Assembly: GCF_947172395.1 (NCBI RefSeq)
Contig: NC_069083.1
Location: 11,440,501 to 11,504,500 of the forward strand
DNA from: Bicyclus anynana
Lineage: Eukaryota; Arthropoda; Insecta; Lepidoptera; Nymphalidae
Reading direction: 5' to 3'
DNA: 64,000 nt
The notes under the pieces are model-generated. The model was not told the DNA's origin. It did no database searches and saw nothing but the letters and a program-made list of their open reading frames with translations. Of the stretch, positions 11,284-22,710 are shown piece after piece. Each line of letters starts with the position of its first letter. Position 1 is the stretch's first letter. Made by a program: the position numbers and the translations under genes.

Positions 11284-12619
11284 TTTAAAATGTAACGAAG
11301 AACGGTAGGTACTATACAAAAAATTTAAAGCTCAAAAACATATGAATTCAACACTTATTTTATTTATTGTCTCGGCGCGGAGACTTTAAATTTTACGTTT
11401 TCATTAATTTGGCTACTCAGAATAATTGCAGGCAAACAAAAAGTCCTTTGTAAATTACTCTTGCGCTGCGTTTTCATCAAAATTAATTCGAGCTTATCTT
11501 GCTTCCATTGGAAAAGAACTGGGACTATCCAATTACTGTAAAGGAGGATAAATATTTTTTTTTATGAATTTACTATAATTACTTGTAAAAATGTGTCAAA
11601 ATATCCTTCAATCGAGTACCTTTAAATTGTAGTGTTGTTAATTACTGCTACTGTCACTTTGGTTCAGTGGTAAGCCTATGTGGCTTCGAATAACGAGGAT
11701 TTATTACCTGGCTATGAAATATTAAGCTTTTATTTCTTTCAAGAATTATTCAGTAAACAAACGTGTCCCGAATTTACTAGTGATACTTTCCAGTGCCTCT
11801 GAGAGTACTATAGGACGTGTTACAGTTTTACTTTGAAAATGAATAGATTTTTCATTTTACTGTAATTAATATATATGTATGTTACCATTGTAGTTTATAC
11901 TAATTTTAATTGTTTTATTTTATAAATACGAGTATAATATAGCCTATAGTTCTCATTTAAATAAATGTAGCCACGCCTCCGAGATGTATGTAAAAATTTC
12001 AAGCAACTTTCTAATAGATTAGATGATTCTAAGTGTAAATAGACTTTTCTTTTTTCATGATAAGTGAAAGTTATTAATTTTTCAATTTATAGTAATCATA
12101 TCATCAGTATTATCTAGGAATATTTTGTGTTGCAAGCGAAAATATTGAAATTGTGAATGGTCGTTATCTCTTTTAGAGATTCAGAAGAACAGAATTTTTT
12201 CGAAAGCTCTTAAAAATATTCCGTATACTGAAAATCATACAGAAAATGAATTGAATATTAAATTATGTTGGTCCTCATTCTGTATAAAACTGACGAAGCT
12301 TCTTGTTGGGCTTTCAAGAAGCTTTTAAGTTAATGAATAGGTAAGTAAAAAATATATATTGACTATGATGTACACAGATGTTTTGCAGGAATGTCTTTGT
12401 AAATTATTTTGAGTTGATTTTATTCTACGAGAAAAGTACCCAATCTAGCTTAGATTAAAAATATTTTTTTATCTAGCCAACACTTTTATTGATAAAAACT
12501 AAAACTTTATCCAGTTTACATAGAGGAATTTCCTTAATTTTTCGTTACATAAGAACCTTTTATAGTAGGTAGGTTGTATTAGAAAACATGAAAAAATTTA
12601 TAAAATTAGTCTATAATAA
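11284..12619. other. AT-rich DNA with one weak tRNA-like repeat
   Basis: At about 11655-11770, TTGGTTCAGTGGTAAGC and CTATGAAATATTAAGC resemble the tandem SINEs at 30300-30620. Nothing else is recognised. Confidence 0.4.
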
Positions 12620-12666
12620 ATCACGTCATGAATTGAGAACACCTCGTTCTCAATTCATGACGTGAT
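12620..12666. repeat. Perfect hairpin, 21-bp arms
   Basis: 12620-12640 and 12646-12666 are exact reverse complements (arm TCACGTCATGAATTGAGAAC plus one outer base) around a 5-nt loop. Confidence 0.9.
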
Positions 12667-12900
12667 CATGTGAAAAAGCGATTGATTTTTAGTAATCTAA
12701 ATAGGCTGTTTTTACTATTAAATCTTCAGGTTTTTTTAGGGATCCTTATCTCATAACAAAACACATGGAGCCCAAAGATTTGATTCACACGGCCTCTTTC
12801 TGCATGGTTTTTAAAGTATACCTACGTTTAAACTTATAAATTACGGTATACGTGTTTTGCAGTATCAACGATGTGTAAAATGTTCTATAATATATAAAAT

Positions 12901-13192
12901 AGCCGTGATAGCCCATTGGATATGACCTCTGCCTCCGATTCCGGAGGGTGTGGGTTCGAATCCGGTCCTCACCTCCTACTTTTCAGTTATGTGTATTTTA
13001 AGAAGTTAAATATCACGTATCTCATACGGTGTAGGAAAAACATCTGCAAACCAGAGAATTTTCTACGTGTGTGAAGTCTGCCAATCCTCATTGGGCCAGC
13101 GTGGTGGACAATTGGCCTAACCCCTCTCATTCCGAGAGGAGACTCGAGCTCAGCAGTGAGCCCAATATGGGTTGACAATGATGACGATGATA
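12901..13192 (+). repeat. SINE family A, copy 3
   Basis: AGCCGTGATAGCCCATTGG head, B box GGGTTCGAATCC, GTGTGAAGTCTGCCAATCC, and tail GATGACGATGAT. The minus-strand frame at 12987-13208 is antisense of this SINE. Confidence 0.9.
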
Positions 13193-13304
13193 AAAATGTT
13201 CTAATCAAGCAGGTACCTAAAAATTTGTACGGAACCTAAGTTGGCGACTGCCAATCGCCACTAGTACTTGTACGTTTTTCCCTATACCCTATATTTTGTC
13301 AACG

Positions 13305-13385
13305 ACTAACAGGTTATATATTATAAATTTATCCCCATGGGAACGAAAACTACGCGGGTGAAACCGCGGTGCGTTCGCTTGTATT
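13305..13385 (-). repeat. Repeat family T, antisense end fragment
   Basis: CCCCATGGGAACGAAAACTA then CGCGGGTGAAACCGCGGTGC up to TTGTA matches the reversed 5' end of the family. Confidence 0.55.
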
Positions 13386-14990
13386 ATTATAAAATATTAA
13401 AAGTATAATTTTTTATTTCAATTAATATATAAATCTAACATCGTCCTACAAATTATTACTTTATTACGTTAAAATAATATCTTATGATTATAATTTGTCT
13501 GATGATGTTCGTAAATATCATTTGAACATTATACCATCTACCTATCTATATTGTGAATTTGAGTAGGTGCCCGTTTCAGTTTTTTATCTTGCTGAATAGG
13601 TATTGAAGCTCCTTTAAAAACTTTAAAGAAATCTTTTGAGGAGAATTTTAAAGAGCTTGTTTACTTCAGTGATTTTAATCTCTTAATATCACGAGCAAAG
13701 AATTTTAAATAAGTAACTAACATTTTTTATTTTTGTAATTTCTGAATAAGTCTTGTTTAGTGTTTTTATTACAAGTAATTATTTGTGAAAGAATGAAATC
13801 AGTGTAAATAATGATGTTTGGATAATTCTCAGCTGTACCAGCCTTCTCAATCGGTGGTAGTCTCTGCAAATATTTTTTTTGTATTAAAAGTGCTTGTAAA
13901 CTAGGCCTGCTGCGGTTATACTATACTTATATTCTTTTTTATTAACAAATTAATTATTGGTATAATGAAGTTGTTACATATTATTATGAAAAAGATTGAA
14001 ATTCAAGAAATCAAGATTGAAATTAAAAATCCAAAACTTTTTATTTTATGTTAACTAGGCCTACTTTAAGAATTTTGGATTTTTAATTTGAAGTAATTAA
14101 AATAATACCTACATAAGAAAATTACAAAATTAATGAGAGCCTTTTCTTAAATTTATTATGTTTTTTTTTAATTTAAATTAAAAAGAAAATATTTTTAGCT
14201 ATCGTAGAACATTTTTGGTAAATTATATATAGATCATGGTTTTTTAATAAGTTAGTAAGAGTTAGATGTAACCCAAACACACACATTCACATATAACCTA
14301 TAAATTTAATACAACCTTTTTTAGGAAGTCGTTTGTATTATATATTCAGTACACGCCTGATGAGAAGCAGTAATGTGGTCTAAATAAGAATGAGCATGCT
14401 TTTAAAAATTACACAAAAATCTAAAATAAATCTAGTAAATAGATACACTTTACATTAAAATAATAAATAACTACTCGACTCATAGAGGCATAATAGGATA
14501 AATAAAAATATTCGCTTTTGGGACGATTTTTAAAAGCTCTATGCCCAATAAACCTCATTGGGGCAGGGTTAAATTCGAAATTATTCTTTCTTACAGAATT
14601 ACATTTCTATCCTGAAAGAAAAGACGAAATTCTGATACTAAAATCAAGGATATTAATTTATTTAACATATTAACTATAAAAATGAAATTAATATTTAAGC
14701 AAAGCTCAATTATTTCTTTAGCACTTACCACATAATAACTGGTTTATTTGTAAAACTACATTGGCAAAGTAATTCTTCCTCAACTATTTATTTATACAAT
14801 ATATGCACCTCATACGTCCTTTGCACATCACACATAACGAGTTTCACTTCAAAAAAACATTTTTTTTCAGTCAAATAATTTCACATCAGTGTCATATAAA
14901 CGCACACGTAGATATAAAGTCCAACTGTAAGTAACAACAACGTTTTTCACTGTAATTTGCGCGTACACAAAGTGCAACTAAACTCGATGT
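13386..14990. other. AT-rich DNA with one inverted repeat
   Basis: AAATTAAAAATCCAAAACTT at about 14020-14039 is the imperfect reverse complement of AAGAATTTTGGATTTTTAATTT at 14068-14089. No gene or known repeat otherwise. Confidence 0.4.
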
Positions 14991-14994
14991 TGTA

Positions 14995-15140
14995 TTGCAA
15001 AGTTGCGTGCTGATCCAATACAGACCCAACCTGGATCACGGCGCGTACTGGTACTACGTACGTACTGCCGGCGTCTCTTCAGCGATGCAGCGCGATCCAT
15101 GCGCGGCTGACTGCGAAGGAGGAGTCTTCAACTAAACCAC
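14995..15140. promoter_or_regulatory. CpG-rich unique block, possible promoter or 5' exon
   Basis: Seen: unlike its surroundings this stretch is GC-rich with many CpGs (CACGGCGCGTACTGG, GTACTACGTACGTACTGCCG, GATGCAGCGCGATCCATGCG) and has no second copy in the window. Unique GC-rich islands in AT-rich insect DNA often mark promoters or first exons. No TATA box, initiator or transcript can be assigned, so this is inference only. Confidence 0.25.
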
Positions 15141-15142
15141 GC

Positions 15143-15337
15143 CTACCAAGGAGCTACACATTTCTTTTTCAATATGTGTAATTCAATTTCGCTTATGTCT
15201 TCGCTGGGAAAGTTGATGCCCCGTTGTCGTTCAACACAATGTTTTTTATGTAAACTGTAATGTAGTTCGTGAACCGAGTCGGCCCGCGTTACTACACCGT
15301 CTGATTTTCTCTTCCCTCTTTTTTTTGCCAATTTCAC
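15143..15337 (-). other. Open frame of about 64 codons next to the CpG-rich block, unrecognised
   Basis: The peptide has a basic start (MKLAKKRGKRKSD, GTG as first codon) and a mixed body ending in KKKCVAPW. It is not low-complexity and lies just beside the CpG-rich block, but it has no ATG at its start, no recognised motif and no clear splice sites. It may be chance. Confidence 0.15.
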
Positions 15338-15584
15338 GTGCGGTTGCTCATATCTAGCTGTATGGTAATATGAATTTGGGAACGCTTTGGAACTCGGAAT
15401 AAATGGATTTGACTACGGAACTCGTGTGACCTTTCGAATTGAATTTTATTCGTTTAACTATAAATAAAAACAGATTCACTTTTTTATTTTTTCCTTTTTT
15501 TGAATGGTGTAGAAAAATAGTGTTTTATGAATTTTAAGCACAATGGAAAATAGAATAAAATTTCATTTTCAATTAAATATGTAT

Positions 15585-16043
15585 ATATTTGAAAGTGTGT
15601 TTGTCTGTCTGTCTGTTTATTTGTCCATCTTTCACGGCAAACCGAAGCGACGAATTGACGTGATTTTTTAAGTGGAGATAGTTGAAAGGATGGAGAGTGA
15701 TATATGCTACTTTTTGTTTCTTTCTAACTCCCCACTTCCCTAAAATATGGTGGAAGTTTGTATGGAGCTTTTTGCAATTTTCAAGGTAGAAAGCTAAAAA
15801 TTGGTATGCAGAATTTTTGTGACTAAAAAACTGTGCATGATTTTTTTTATATGGGATTTATTGCAATTTTTAAAGTAGGAAGCTAAAATCGGTACACAGT
15901 AGAATAGTGTAGGGATTGAAGGAGTAGGGGTAAGATAGGGGTTGGGTAGGGTAGAGGTAGGGTAGGGTGCATTTAAGTTTCTAATGGTGGGAGTAGGGAA
16001 GGGTAGAGAAGAAGCGAACAGCTTGACCGGATCTGCTAGTTTT
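15585..16043 (+). repeat. Dispersed repeat with CTGT microsatellite and GGTAG-rich end
   Basis: GTTTGTCTGTCTGTCTG, then ACGGCAAACCGAAGCGACG, CTAACTCCCCACTTCCC, an almost duplicated phrase (GCAATTTTCAAGGTAGAAAGC at 15773, GCAATTTTTAAAGTAGGAAGC at 15863), a GGTAGGGTAG-rich part at 15928-15968, and GACCGGATCTGCTAGT as the end. Confidence 0.5.
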
Positions 16044-16224
16044 TATAATACAAAAATTGCTCTAATTAATTACACGCCCACATTTGAGTGAAGGAATTAC
16101 TGTGAAAAAATCTCAATTCAATCAAATTCTGTACAAAAAAGTTGTGTACTCAGTAAGTAACCTGACCATGACCTTAATATAGGGAAAAACTTTTATCTGT
16201 TGTTACTTACAAATCTTATACAAG

Positions 16225-16330
16225 ATATCACATCACACTAATATTATAAATGCGAAATTTTGTGTGTAAGTGTTTGTTCCTTCTTTACGCTGCGGCTACA
16301 AAAGCGATTTGGCTGAAAATTGGAATGAAA
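16225..16330 (-). repeat. CTAGCGGACGCC-type repeat (family T3), antisense fragment
   Basis: CACTAATATTATAAATGCG, GTGTGTAAGTGTTTGTTCC and TACGCTGCGGCTACAAAAGC reverse the 3' half of the copy at 28138-28375. Confidence 0.6.
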
Positions 16331-16929
16331 ATAGTGTTACAGAAGGTGGGAGAAGTAAAATAATATTTTCACTGTACACAAATTTATTCGATAACAATTT
16401 CAGCATAGCTTCCGCTATAATGTTAATATTACACGCTGATGGTAGTATATCAATGAATCTGCTAAACAACCCTCTATTTTATAATATTTGCAAAGTTAGT
16501 GTCTACTGTTGGTAGCACGAATATGTTAACAATACAAGTACGTTTTAATAATAGTTCCGGAGTATTATTATACAAACCAAACGTTATAATTCTATCTAAA
16601 ACACATTAATAATTAAAAGATATTTATAACGATCGTAAAATAATATTAAAATATCGAAACACAAAGTTGAGAAATTAAATACAAACTAAATCATAACGTG
16701 ACGTCATAGTTGTCAAGAGTAAAATAACCAATGATGAATTTATATCATGTAAAATAAATAATTATATTTATATCAATAATTAATAATAACCTCTCCACTG
16801 TTCGGATTGATAATCATTGTTACTTAATTAAATTTAACTATAATAACCGGAAGTCATAAAAGTATGAAATGAAATGACGCTACTATACGCTAGGCGGCGA
16901 CACTTATCTATACGAAATAGGCGGGAAGC
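16331..16929. other. AT-rich DNA, no gene seen
   Basis: No recognised feature. The frame at 16270-16515 starts inside the preceding repeat. Confidence 0.35.
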
Positions 16930-17056
16930 AGGTACTATTTGTAACAATAGATTTAACTCTGACTTAACACATAGGCTACTTTTCATCCCGGAAAAATCCA
17001 TGGTTCCCGGATTAATGAAAAACTGAATTTCACGCAAGGCGCGGGCATCCGCTAGT
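16930..17056 (-). repeat. CTAGCGGACGCC-type repeat (family T3), antisense 5' part
   Basis: AACACATAGGCTACTTTTCA, CATGGTTCCCGGATTAATG and CGCGGGCATCCGCTAGTT are the reverse of the 5' half at 28138 and 41704. Confidence 0.75.
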
Positions 17057-17850
17057 TACGAATATAAATTAAAAATAACAAAAAAAATAGGGTACGGTGC
17101 CAACTATTTTGCATAACCTTTACTTACACTTTACAGGAAAAGCTTTTAAGGAAGATATTTTGTTAAATAAAATTTCAATGCATATTTTAATGATCGCTTA
17201 CCTATTCCACTATGTAGGTCATATTTAATGTATTGTGTACATTACAAAGTACCAATAAATCCTACCCAAAAACCCGCAAACCGTTACCGCAGTGTACCGC
17301 GCACACGGCGAGCCTTGTAAAGGAATTCACTAAATTATAACAGTAAATTAAACGCTAGTTTCATTTGCGTTACAAAGTGAATTATGTGTCGGTGTCTCAG
17401 TTCTGTCACCGCCAAAGTTACTACGGTTCAAAATTAATACAGTGCCATAAGCCAGCGTAATACCCTTACGTCCTCAAGACACCTACTTCACCGTATCAAA
17501 TTTTGTTTCAACGTTCAAGGGATTTACTTCTCTATTTTCTTCTTAAGAAGGTCTGTTTCTTGATGTAGAATTCTTGGTTCATAAGACATTTTGCAATTTT
17601 TTAATGATTATTATTAAATGTGCACCTATTTGTTTAGTGTCGTATTTAACAACACCCTAATGAGAGTCGACGCCTATGAATTACATTATTTAAATTCATG
17701 TCGACATTTACCTGTACCAATACGACTGTCGCCTAAAGTATCAAGTTTTATGCATAACAATGCTGATGTCTATATAGTAGAGTATTTCAACCTACAAGTA
17801 AAATTTAACCGCTAACGCCCGATATGTAAACTCCTGAATAAAAAAAAAAT
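17057..17850. other. AT-rich DNA, no gene seen
   Basis: No repeat or coding signal recognised; the frame at 17618-17815 has no family features. Confidence 0.35.
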
Positions 17851-18159
17851 ATATTTTTTTTTATTCTTTACAAGTTAGCCCTTGATTACAATCTCACCTG
17901 ATGGTAAGTGATGTGCAATCTAAGATAGGAGCGGGCTAACTTGTTAGCAGGAGGATGAAAATCAACACCCCTTTCGATTTCTACACGACATCATACCGGA
18001 ACGCTAAATCGCTTGGCGGTACGTCTTTGTCGGTAGGGAGGTAACTAGCCACGGCCAGACCTGAACCAATTAAGAAAACTCAATCGGCTCAGCCGGGGGT
18101 CGAACCCAGGACCTCCGTCTTGTAAATCCACCATGCATACCACTGCGCCACGGAGGCCG
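17851..18159 (-). repeat. SINE family B, complete copy
   Basis: Full element with the best preserved antisense head: GGGGGTCGAACCCAGGACC (B box) and CACTGCGCCACGGAGGCC (A box) at the right end, poly-T at the left. Confidence 0.9.
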
Positions 18160-18321
18160 TCTCCTATATAATCTGTCGACTTCACATAAATAAACTAATT
18201 TTGTAGATATAATTCAACCTCTATAAATATCATTTATCTTGGAAATCTGTAAGAGGGGTACGATTTGTATTCAATTTGTGATTTTTTTTTTATTTCGTTA
18301 CTACTTTTTAAGTTTATATCT

Positions 18322-18577
18322 CAAAGAGTCGCGAAGCTGAAGTGGCAATGGGCGGGGCACATATTTCGAAGAGCCGATGGACGTTGCGGTTCCCAGGTGC
18401 TGGTATAGCGACCCAGCTGCACCTGAAAGCCTAGTGTTGGTTGATTCACCATCAGGTGGACTGATGGCATCAAGCGAGTCGCAGAGTTTTGCAGGATGCA
18501 GGCGGCTCAAAATCGTGATGTTTGAAGGCCCTACAACAGGCTTATGTCCTGCAGTGGACATCCAGCGGCTTATATGA
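18322..18577 (+). pseudogene. RTE-like LINE 3' coding fragment, degraded
   Basis: Across shifted frames the translation shows KLKWQWAGHIFRR, then DGIKRVA and WTS/DIQRLI-like endings, the C-terminal part of endonuclease-reverse transcriptase proteins of lepidopteran RTE-type LINEs. Stop codons and a frame change break it. Copies of the same end lie at 25797, 37581, 48007 and 49470. Confidence 0.8.
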
Positions 18578-18939
18578 TGAAGTTGTTTAAAAAATTGTTC
18601 CAAAAAAACTACAAGATGTTTATGCATAAAATATTTTCTAAAACTGTTATGTTTTCTTACATTAATTTTGAATAAAGTACTTGCATCTTTACCGATACCG
18701 CAGAACTCTACAAAACAATCTTCAATATTCAAATACAAAATACGATTTTGCAAATATAAGAAAACTCCTAGCGATGCGGTGCCTAACTTTAACGACCTTC
18801 AACTTTCAAGTCTTACAGAAGAAAGATATACCCGTAATAAATGTAATGTAGTAGTTTTTCAAGAGAATCTTGAACCTAAAAGAGATTCAAAAGTAGTTAG
18901 CCTCCACGTTAACATTTAAACAACAAAAACGGCAGCACT

Positions 18940-19170
18940 TTAACGGGTAAAAGTTTCTCCTAAGGCCATAAGATCGTAAGTCCACCGTAATCCGTGTAAG
19001 TTTGCAACAGTGGATCGGCTGCGAGTTAAAGAAAGCAAAAGTAGGCCGATCGCGAGTCCTCCCTGGAGGCTCGTTTCGTTCCGAGCGATTTTCGCGTCTC
19101 GTTCTTATGATTAAGTCAACTCTTGCGGGATTCGGAACTGAGCCAGTGGCTTGCTTGCAATTTTAGCACA
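18940..19170. other. GC-rich unique block
   Basis: TGGATCGGCTGCGAGTTAAAG, GGCCGATCGCGAGTCCTCCC and GAGGCTCGTTTCGTTCCGAG stand out from AT-rich flanks and have no second copy in the window. No open frame with family features; possible regulatory block or old repeat. Confidence 0.25.
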
Positions 19171-19425
19171 ATCGAAAAGAATTGATTGCTCACAATAAAA
19201 GGATCAAAATGTTGCTCGTCGACTTAGTTACAGACAATAGACTACTTGCCTATTTTGTAAACAGTGTTTAAACTGAATTATGGAAGTATTATAAGCTATA
19301 TTTTATTTTGTCCCGTCAATAATAACCAGTAATAAATTTAATATAAATGAAAAAATATCTACGTAAAATTTTTGCCGCCGAAACACAACAAATTAGCAAG
19401 TGACGTCATTCATTCATTATACTTT

Positions 19426-19615
19426 TGACGGTTCTACGCGTCATCGTACCGGACCGCTAAATCTCTTGGCGGTACATCTTTGCCAGTAGGGTGGTCACGG
19501 CTGAAGCCTAAAACCATACCAGAGCCTAACCAATTTAGAAAATATAAACCGCTAAACTGACCCACGCTGGGAATTGAACCCCAGTTCTCTCTGTTGCGAA
19601 CTACTACAAACTGCA
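19426..19615 (-). repeat. SINE family B, diverged head half
   Basis: TCATCGTACCGGACCGCTAA, TCTTGGCGGTACATC and a decayed antisense B box (GGGAATTGAACCCCAG) match the right half of the full element; the poly-T tail half is missing. Confidence 0.75.
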
Positions 19616-19645
19616 TCTGAAAGGTAAATTGCTCAATTTTCGTCG

Positions 19646-19955
19646 ATTTTTTAAATAACTTGGAAACTATTTATTTTAAAATTACAAAAAATATATATTT
19701 GAGATCCTCTTAACAAGCTCTTTCATTAAGTTTTACATGATGAAGTTTGAATTTTATTTTATGTTTGTATTCAAAGGTTTCACTATTCACACTTTTTTTT
19801 AAATTATAGATACAGTAATTTCGGAGAAAAAGGGCACAATTTTTTTAAATAACTTGAAATCTATTTTTTTTAATTTCCAAAAAAAAAATATTTTGAAATC
19901 CTCTTATACAAACCCTTTTATTTGATGTATCACACGATGAAGTTTGAAACCCCAT
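19646..19955. repeat. Direct duplication, unit offset 195 bp
   Basis: TTTTTTAAATAACTTGGAAA at 19646 and TTTTTTTAAATAACTTGAAAT at 19840, followed in both by AAATATAT/AAATATTTTGA(A/G)ATCCTCTTA and by a GATGAAGTTTGAA motif at about 19740 and 19937. Confidence 0.65.
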
Positions 19956-20229
19956 GTTTCACATTGCTTACTTAAAATATGTAACTAATTAACTATTCCA
20001 ATACCTCTTTATAATAATTATTAGTTACTCGTACTTTATTGACGACGTAACACTGTATTATTAATGAAGTAACCAATACTTACGGTAGGGTTAATTAACT
20101 GTAAAATGACATAAAGTACAGTGGTACAAGTTAAATTCAGAAATTATAAAAATAATTCACAAGCACATTTTAAATGTTACGTCTCTCTCAATGTAGTAAA
20201 TTTGGAAGAACTACTTTTAAGAAAAACTG

Positions 20230-20364
20230 AAGAGAAAGAAAAGAAGCAGAACTCACCTTCTGTTCTTCTTTTCAAAAAATCACATCAAATGTTATTTTAC
20301 AACATTTGATGTGATTTTTTGAAAAGAAGAACAGAAGGTGAGTTCTGCTTCTTTTCTTTCTCTT
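20230..20364. repeat. Perfect 64-bp-arm hairpin
   Basis: 20230-20293 and 20301-20364 are reverse complements at every position checked, around a 7-nt loop. Arm key parts: AGAAGCAGAACTCACCTTCT and AAAAAATCACATCAAATGTT. The chance frame at 20121-20309 enters the left arm. Confidence 0.92.
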
Positions 20365-20998
20365 TGTACAGTCCGCAGCGACAATGGTCTTTGGTTTTAT
20401 TTTGTGCTGAATCGGCTCACCTTTAATGACCCACGGCAGCGATAGGCTTCTGTAGACATATCTAATAGAACATTAATTGTAGATTAAATCCACCACGGGC
20501 TCCAATGTTGGACAGCTAGTCAGTAACGATGGTTTGTGTATCTCGCAAGTGCGAGTTTCGAATTCATCTCAATCTCTCTCTGTCTAACATAGTACTAAAG
20601 ATAGAGAGCGATAAATACGAGGTGGAAGCTCACACTGTCAAAGTGATACAAACATCATTACAGAATAGCCTCCCTGGTATGCGAATTTTACAGTTATAGC
20701 GATCGAAATAAATTGACGTAGATATCTTGTCTATTTGTCTATTATTTCGAACGCATCAGCTTTCATATTGCTTAAATAACCTTTATAGCGGTTTCGAAAA
20801 AGAATAACAAGCATTCTGACAAATGAAGGGTCTCCTCCTTTTTTTAAGTGAGTTAAAAATACTAGATAAGAACGCATCGTTACCAAAAGCTAAAATAATT
20901 GAAAAACAATGAAGATAATATTTACATTATCTTTAACGTAAAAGTCGCGTCTAACTGAAACTGTGAAGATAATTATGTGAACGTACCGAGGCATTTGG

Positions 20999-22105
20999 AT
21001 AATAACGACAAAAGTTCACCTTGAGTCGAGGCGTTTGAGCTTTACCTGCGAATTCGTTCAAACTATTTTACATAGGTAAACGCTCGATTTTCCCGCACTT
21101 ATTGAAAGAGTCGTCTCAAATGTTATACTCGTACTAAGTATTTATGTATTCACTTTTCACGAACGCCTACTTATTCAAATTTGTTTTAGTGTGGACGTGT
21201 TTTTAATGTTTTTGGGGGGCCAAAGATGGCGACTCGCGCTTGCATTCAAGCGCGGTTAAATGTTCTCTTCACAAACTACCTTCAAATCGGTGATTAAACT
21301 ACCCACTAAAGCCATACTCCTCCATAGCCATAGGACTAGCAGTTGATGTATAATGGATGATGATGGTGAGTGTGCAACATCTGTTATAATTGGCGCGAAG
21401 TTTGAATTTGACATAAAGGAACATAAATAAAAACAGTCTCTCAGACTAAAGGTAAGGCCACATGCTCTAAAATAGCAGTAAAATAGCTATTAAGTATGCT
21501 CCATAGGAGCATGCTTATCATCAGTTTACATTTGCTAGCAATTAGCATGCTATTTTTATGTATGCCCTGAATAAGCATGCTCAAAGCAAACATTATTACA
21601 CATGCTAATTTGTATCTATCGCTCTCTGTCTATAGTATCGTGTTAGACGGGTAGAGATGAAGGTGAAGAGAATACAGAATAGCATTGCTGATCGACTAGC
21701 ATACTCAATAAGCAAACCTGTTCAGAGGCATTAAAAACACGCCCCCTTTCGCCCGACTGTTGATTATTGAGCAAGCTCGAAATAAGCATGCCCATTATTA
21801 GCAATGTTGCGATGCTAATAAGAAGCAACTGCTCAATAGTAGCATGCTTTCGTGCTTGAAATGAGCGTGTGTAACAGTAGCTTTAGATCCAAAATATACT
21901 CACTGTTGTGAACTACTACACACTAATATTTTGGGCATTATCACTTTTATGCAGTGAAAGTAGTTTCTAGATGAAACTGCGTATAATTTTGTGAGCGAAC
22001 AGAGCGTGTGTAAAATAACGACAAAAGTTTACCTTGACTCGAGCGTTTGAGCTTCACTCGCGAATTCGTTAAACTGTTTTACATAAACGCTTGACTTTTG
22101 CATGC
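20999..22105. repeat. Direct repeats flanking an AGCATGCT-rich element
   Basis: ACGACAAAAGTTCACCTTGA at 21005 recurs as ACGACAAAAGTTTACCTTGA at 22019, and both are followed by GCGTTTGAGCTT, GCGAATTCGTT and TTTTACATA. Between them, 21448-21890 begins AAGGCCACATGCTC, is rich in AGCATGCT palindromes and ends GAGCGTGTGTAAC, suggesting a terminal-inverted-repeat element with decayed ends. Confidence 0.6.
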
Positions 22106-22509
22106 TTTATAAATAATTATTGTTATTACGTCTGCTACTGGAAATAATGTTTTGAATAGAAAGGAATTTCGCCACTTATCAAATTACTCCTCAGTTTAAT
22201 ATGGTGAAATCAGGCCCTCCGTCGCCAGTTATGTTGCTTGGCAGCCCTACCACTAATATAGATAAAACTATAGGTGCCTCTAGCGAAGGGTTGTCAAGAA
22301 CCATAGTGGTAGGGACATGATTGGAGATTTCTCATGAAGTCTTGAGGCAAACATTATCAATATTATCAGTCTAATATAACGACTCACTAAAGGGTCAGGC
22401 CTTTTTCATTATAGCAGAGGAACATTGTAACTTGCTATAAGCTTGATACCTCCCAAAACCACTATGTTGCTTGTTGTTGTTGTTGTTACAATACAAACTT
22501 ATTAGTTGC

Positions 22510-22650
22510 GTACAGTTCAGTCTGTTCGTTTCGTTCTTGAAAGTTTGCCGCGATTAACGTTAATGGTACGTATTATGAACGTCATACAGGTGACTGTCAC
22601 CGTATCTGAAAAACACTTTAGCGTATAAATACGTTTACTTTTGGATATAG
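22510..22650 (-). repeat. Dispersed repeat G, copy 1, with a conserved short frame
   Basis: On the minus strand it reads through CFSDTVTVTCMTFIIRT and VNRGKLSRTKRT. The opposite-strand copy at 29018-29135 encodes a near-identical string. The nucleotide sequence is also conserved, so this alone does not prove coding. Confidence 0.6.
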
Positions 22651-22710
22651 AAGCATAAGCTGACAAACTTGTGAAACATAAGTCAAGTCCAATGGACAAC
22701 ATTTTTGCCT

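Noticed and set aside
12901..12975. tRNA gene candidates with A and B boxes (also near 10967, 18150, 30458, 63000)
   Set aside because: All are heads of tRNA-derived SINEs; no intact acceptor stem or 3' boundary was seen.
12987..13208. Minus-strand frames with the recurring string PIVHHAGPM.IGRLHTRR (also at 9819, 51677, 62906 and, on plus, 40549)
   Set aside because: They are antisense or sense read-through of SINE family A, not a protein family.
15925..15970. GGTAGGGTAG run as possible telomeric repeat
   Set aside because: Not the insect TTAGG motif and only about 40 bp, inside a dispersed repeat.
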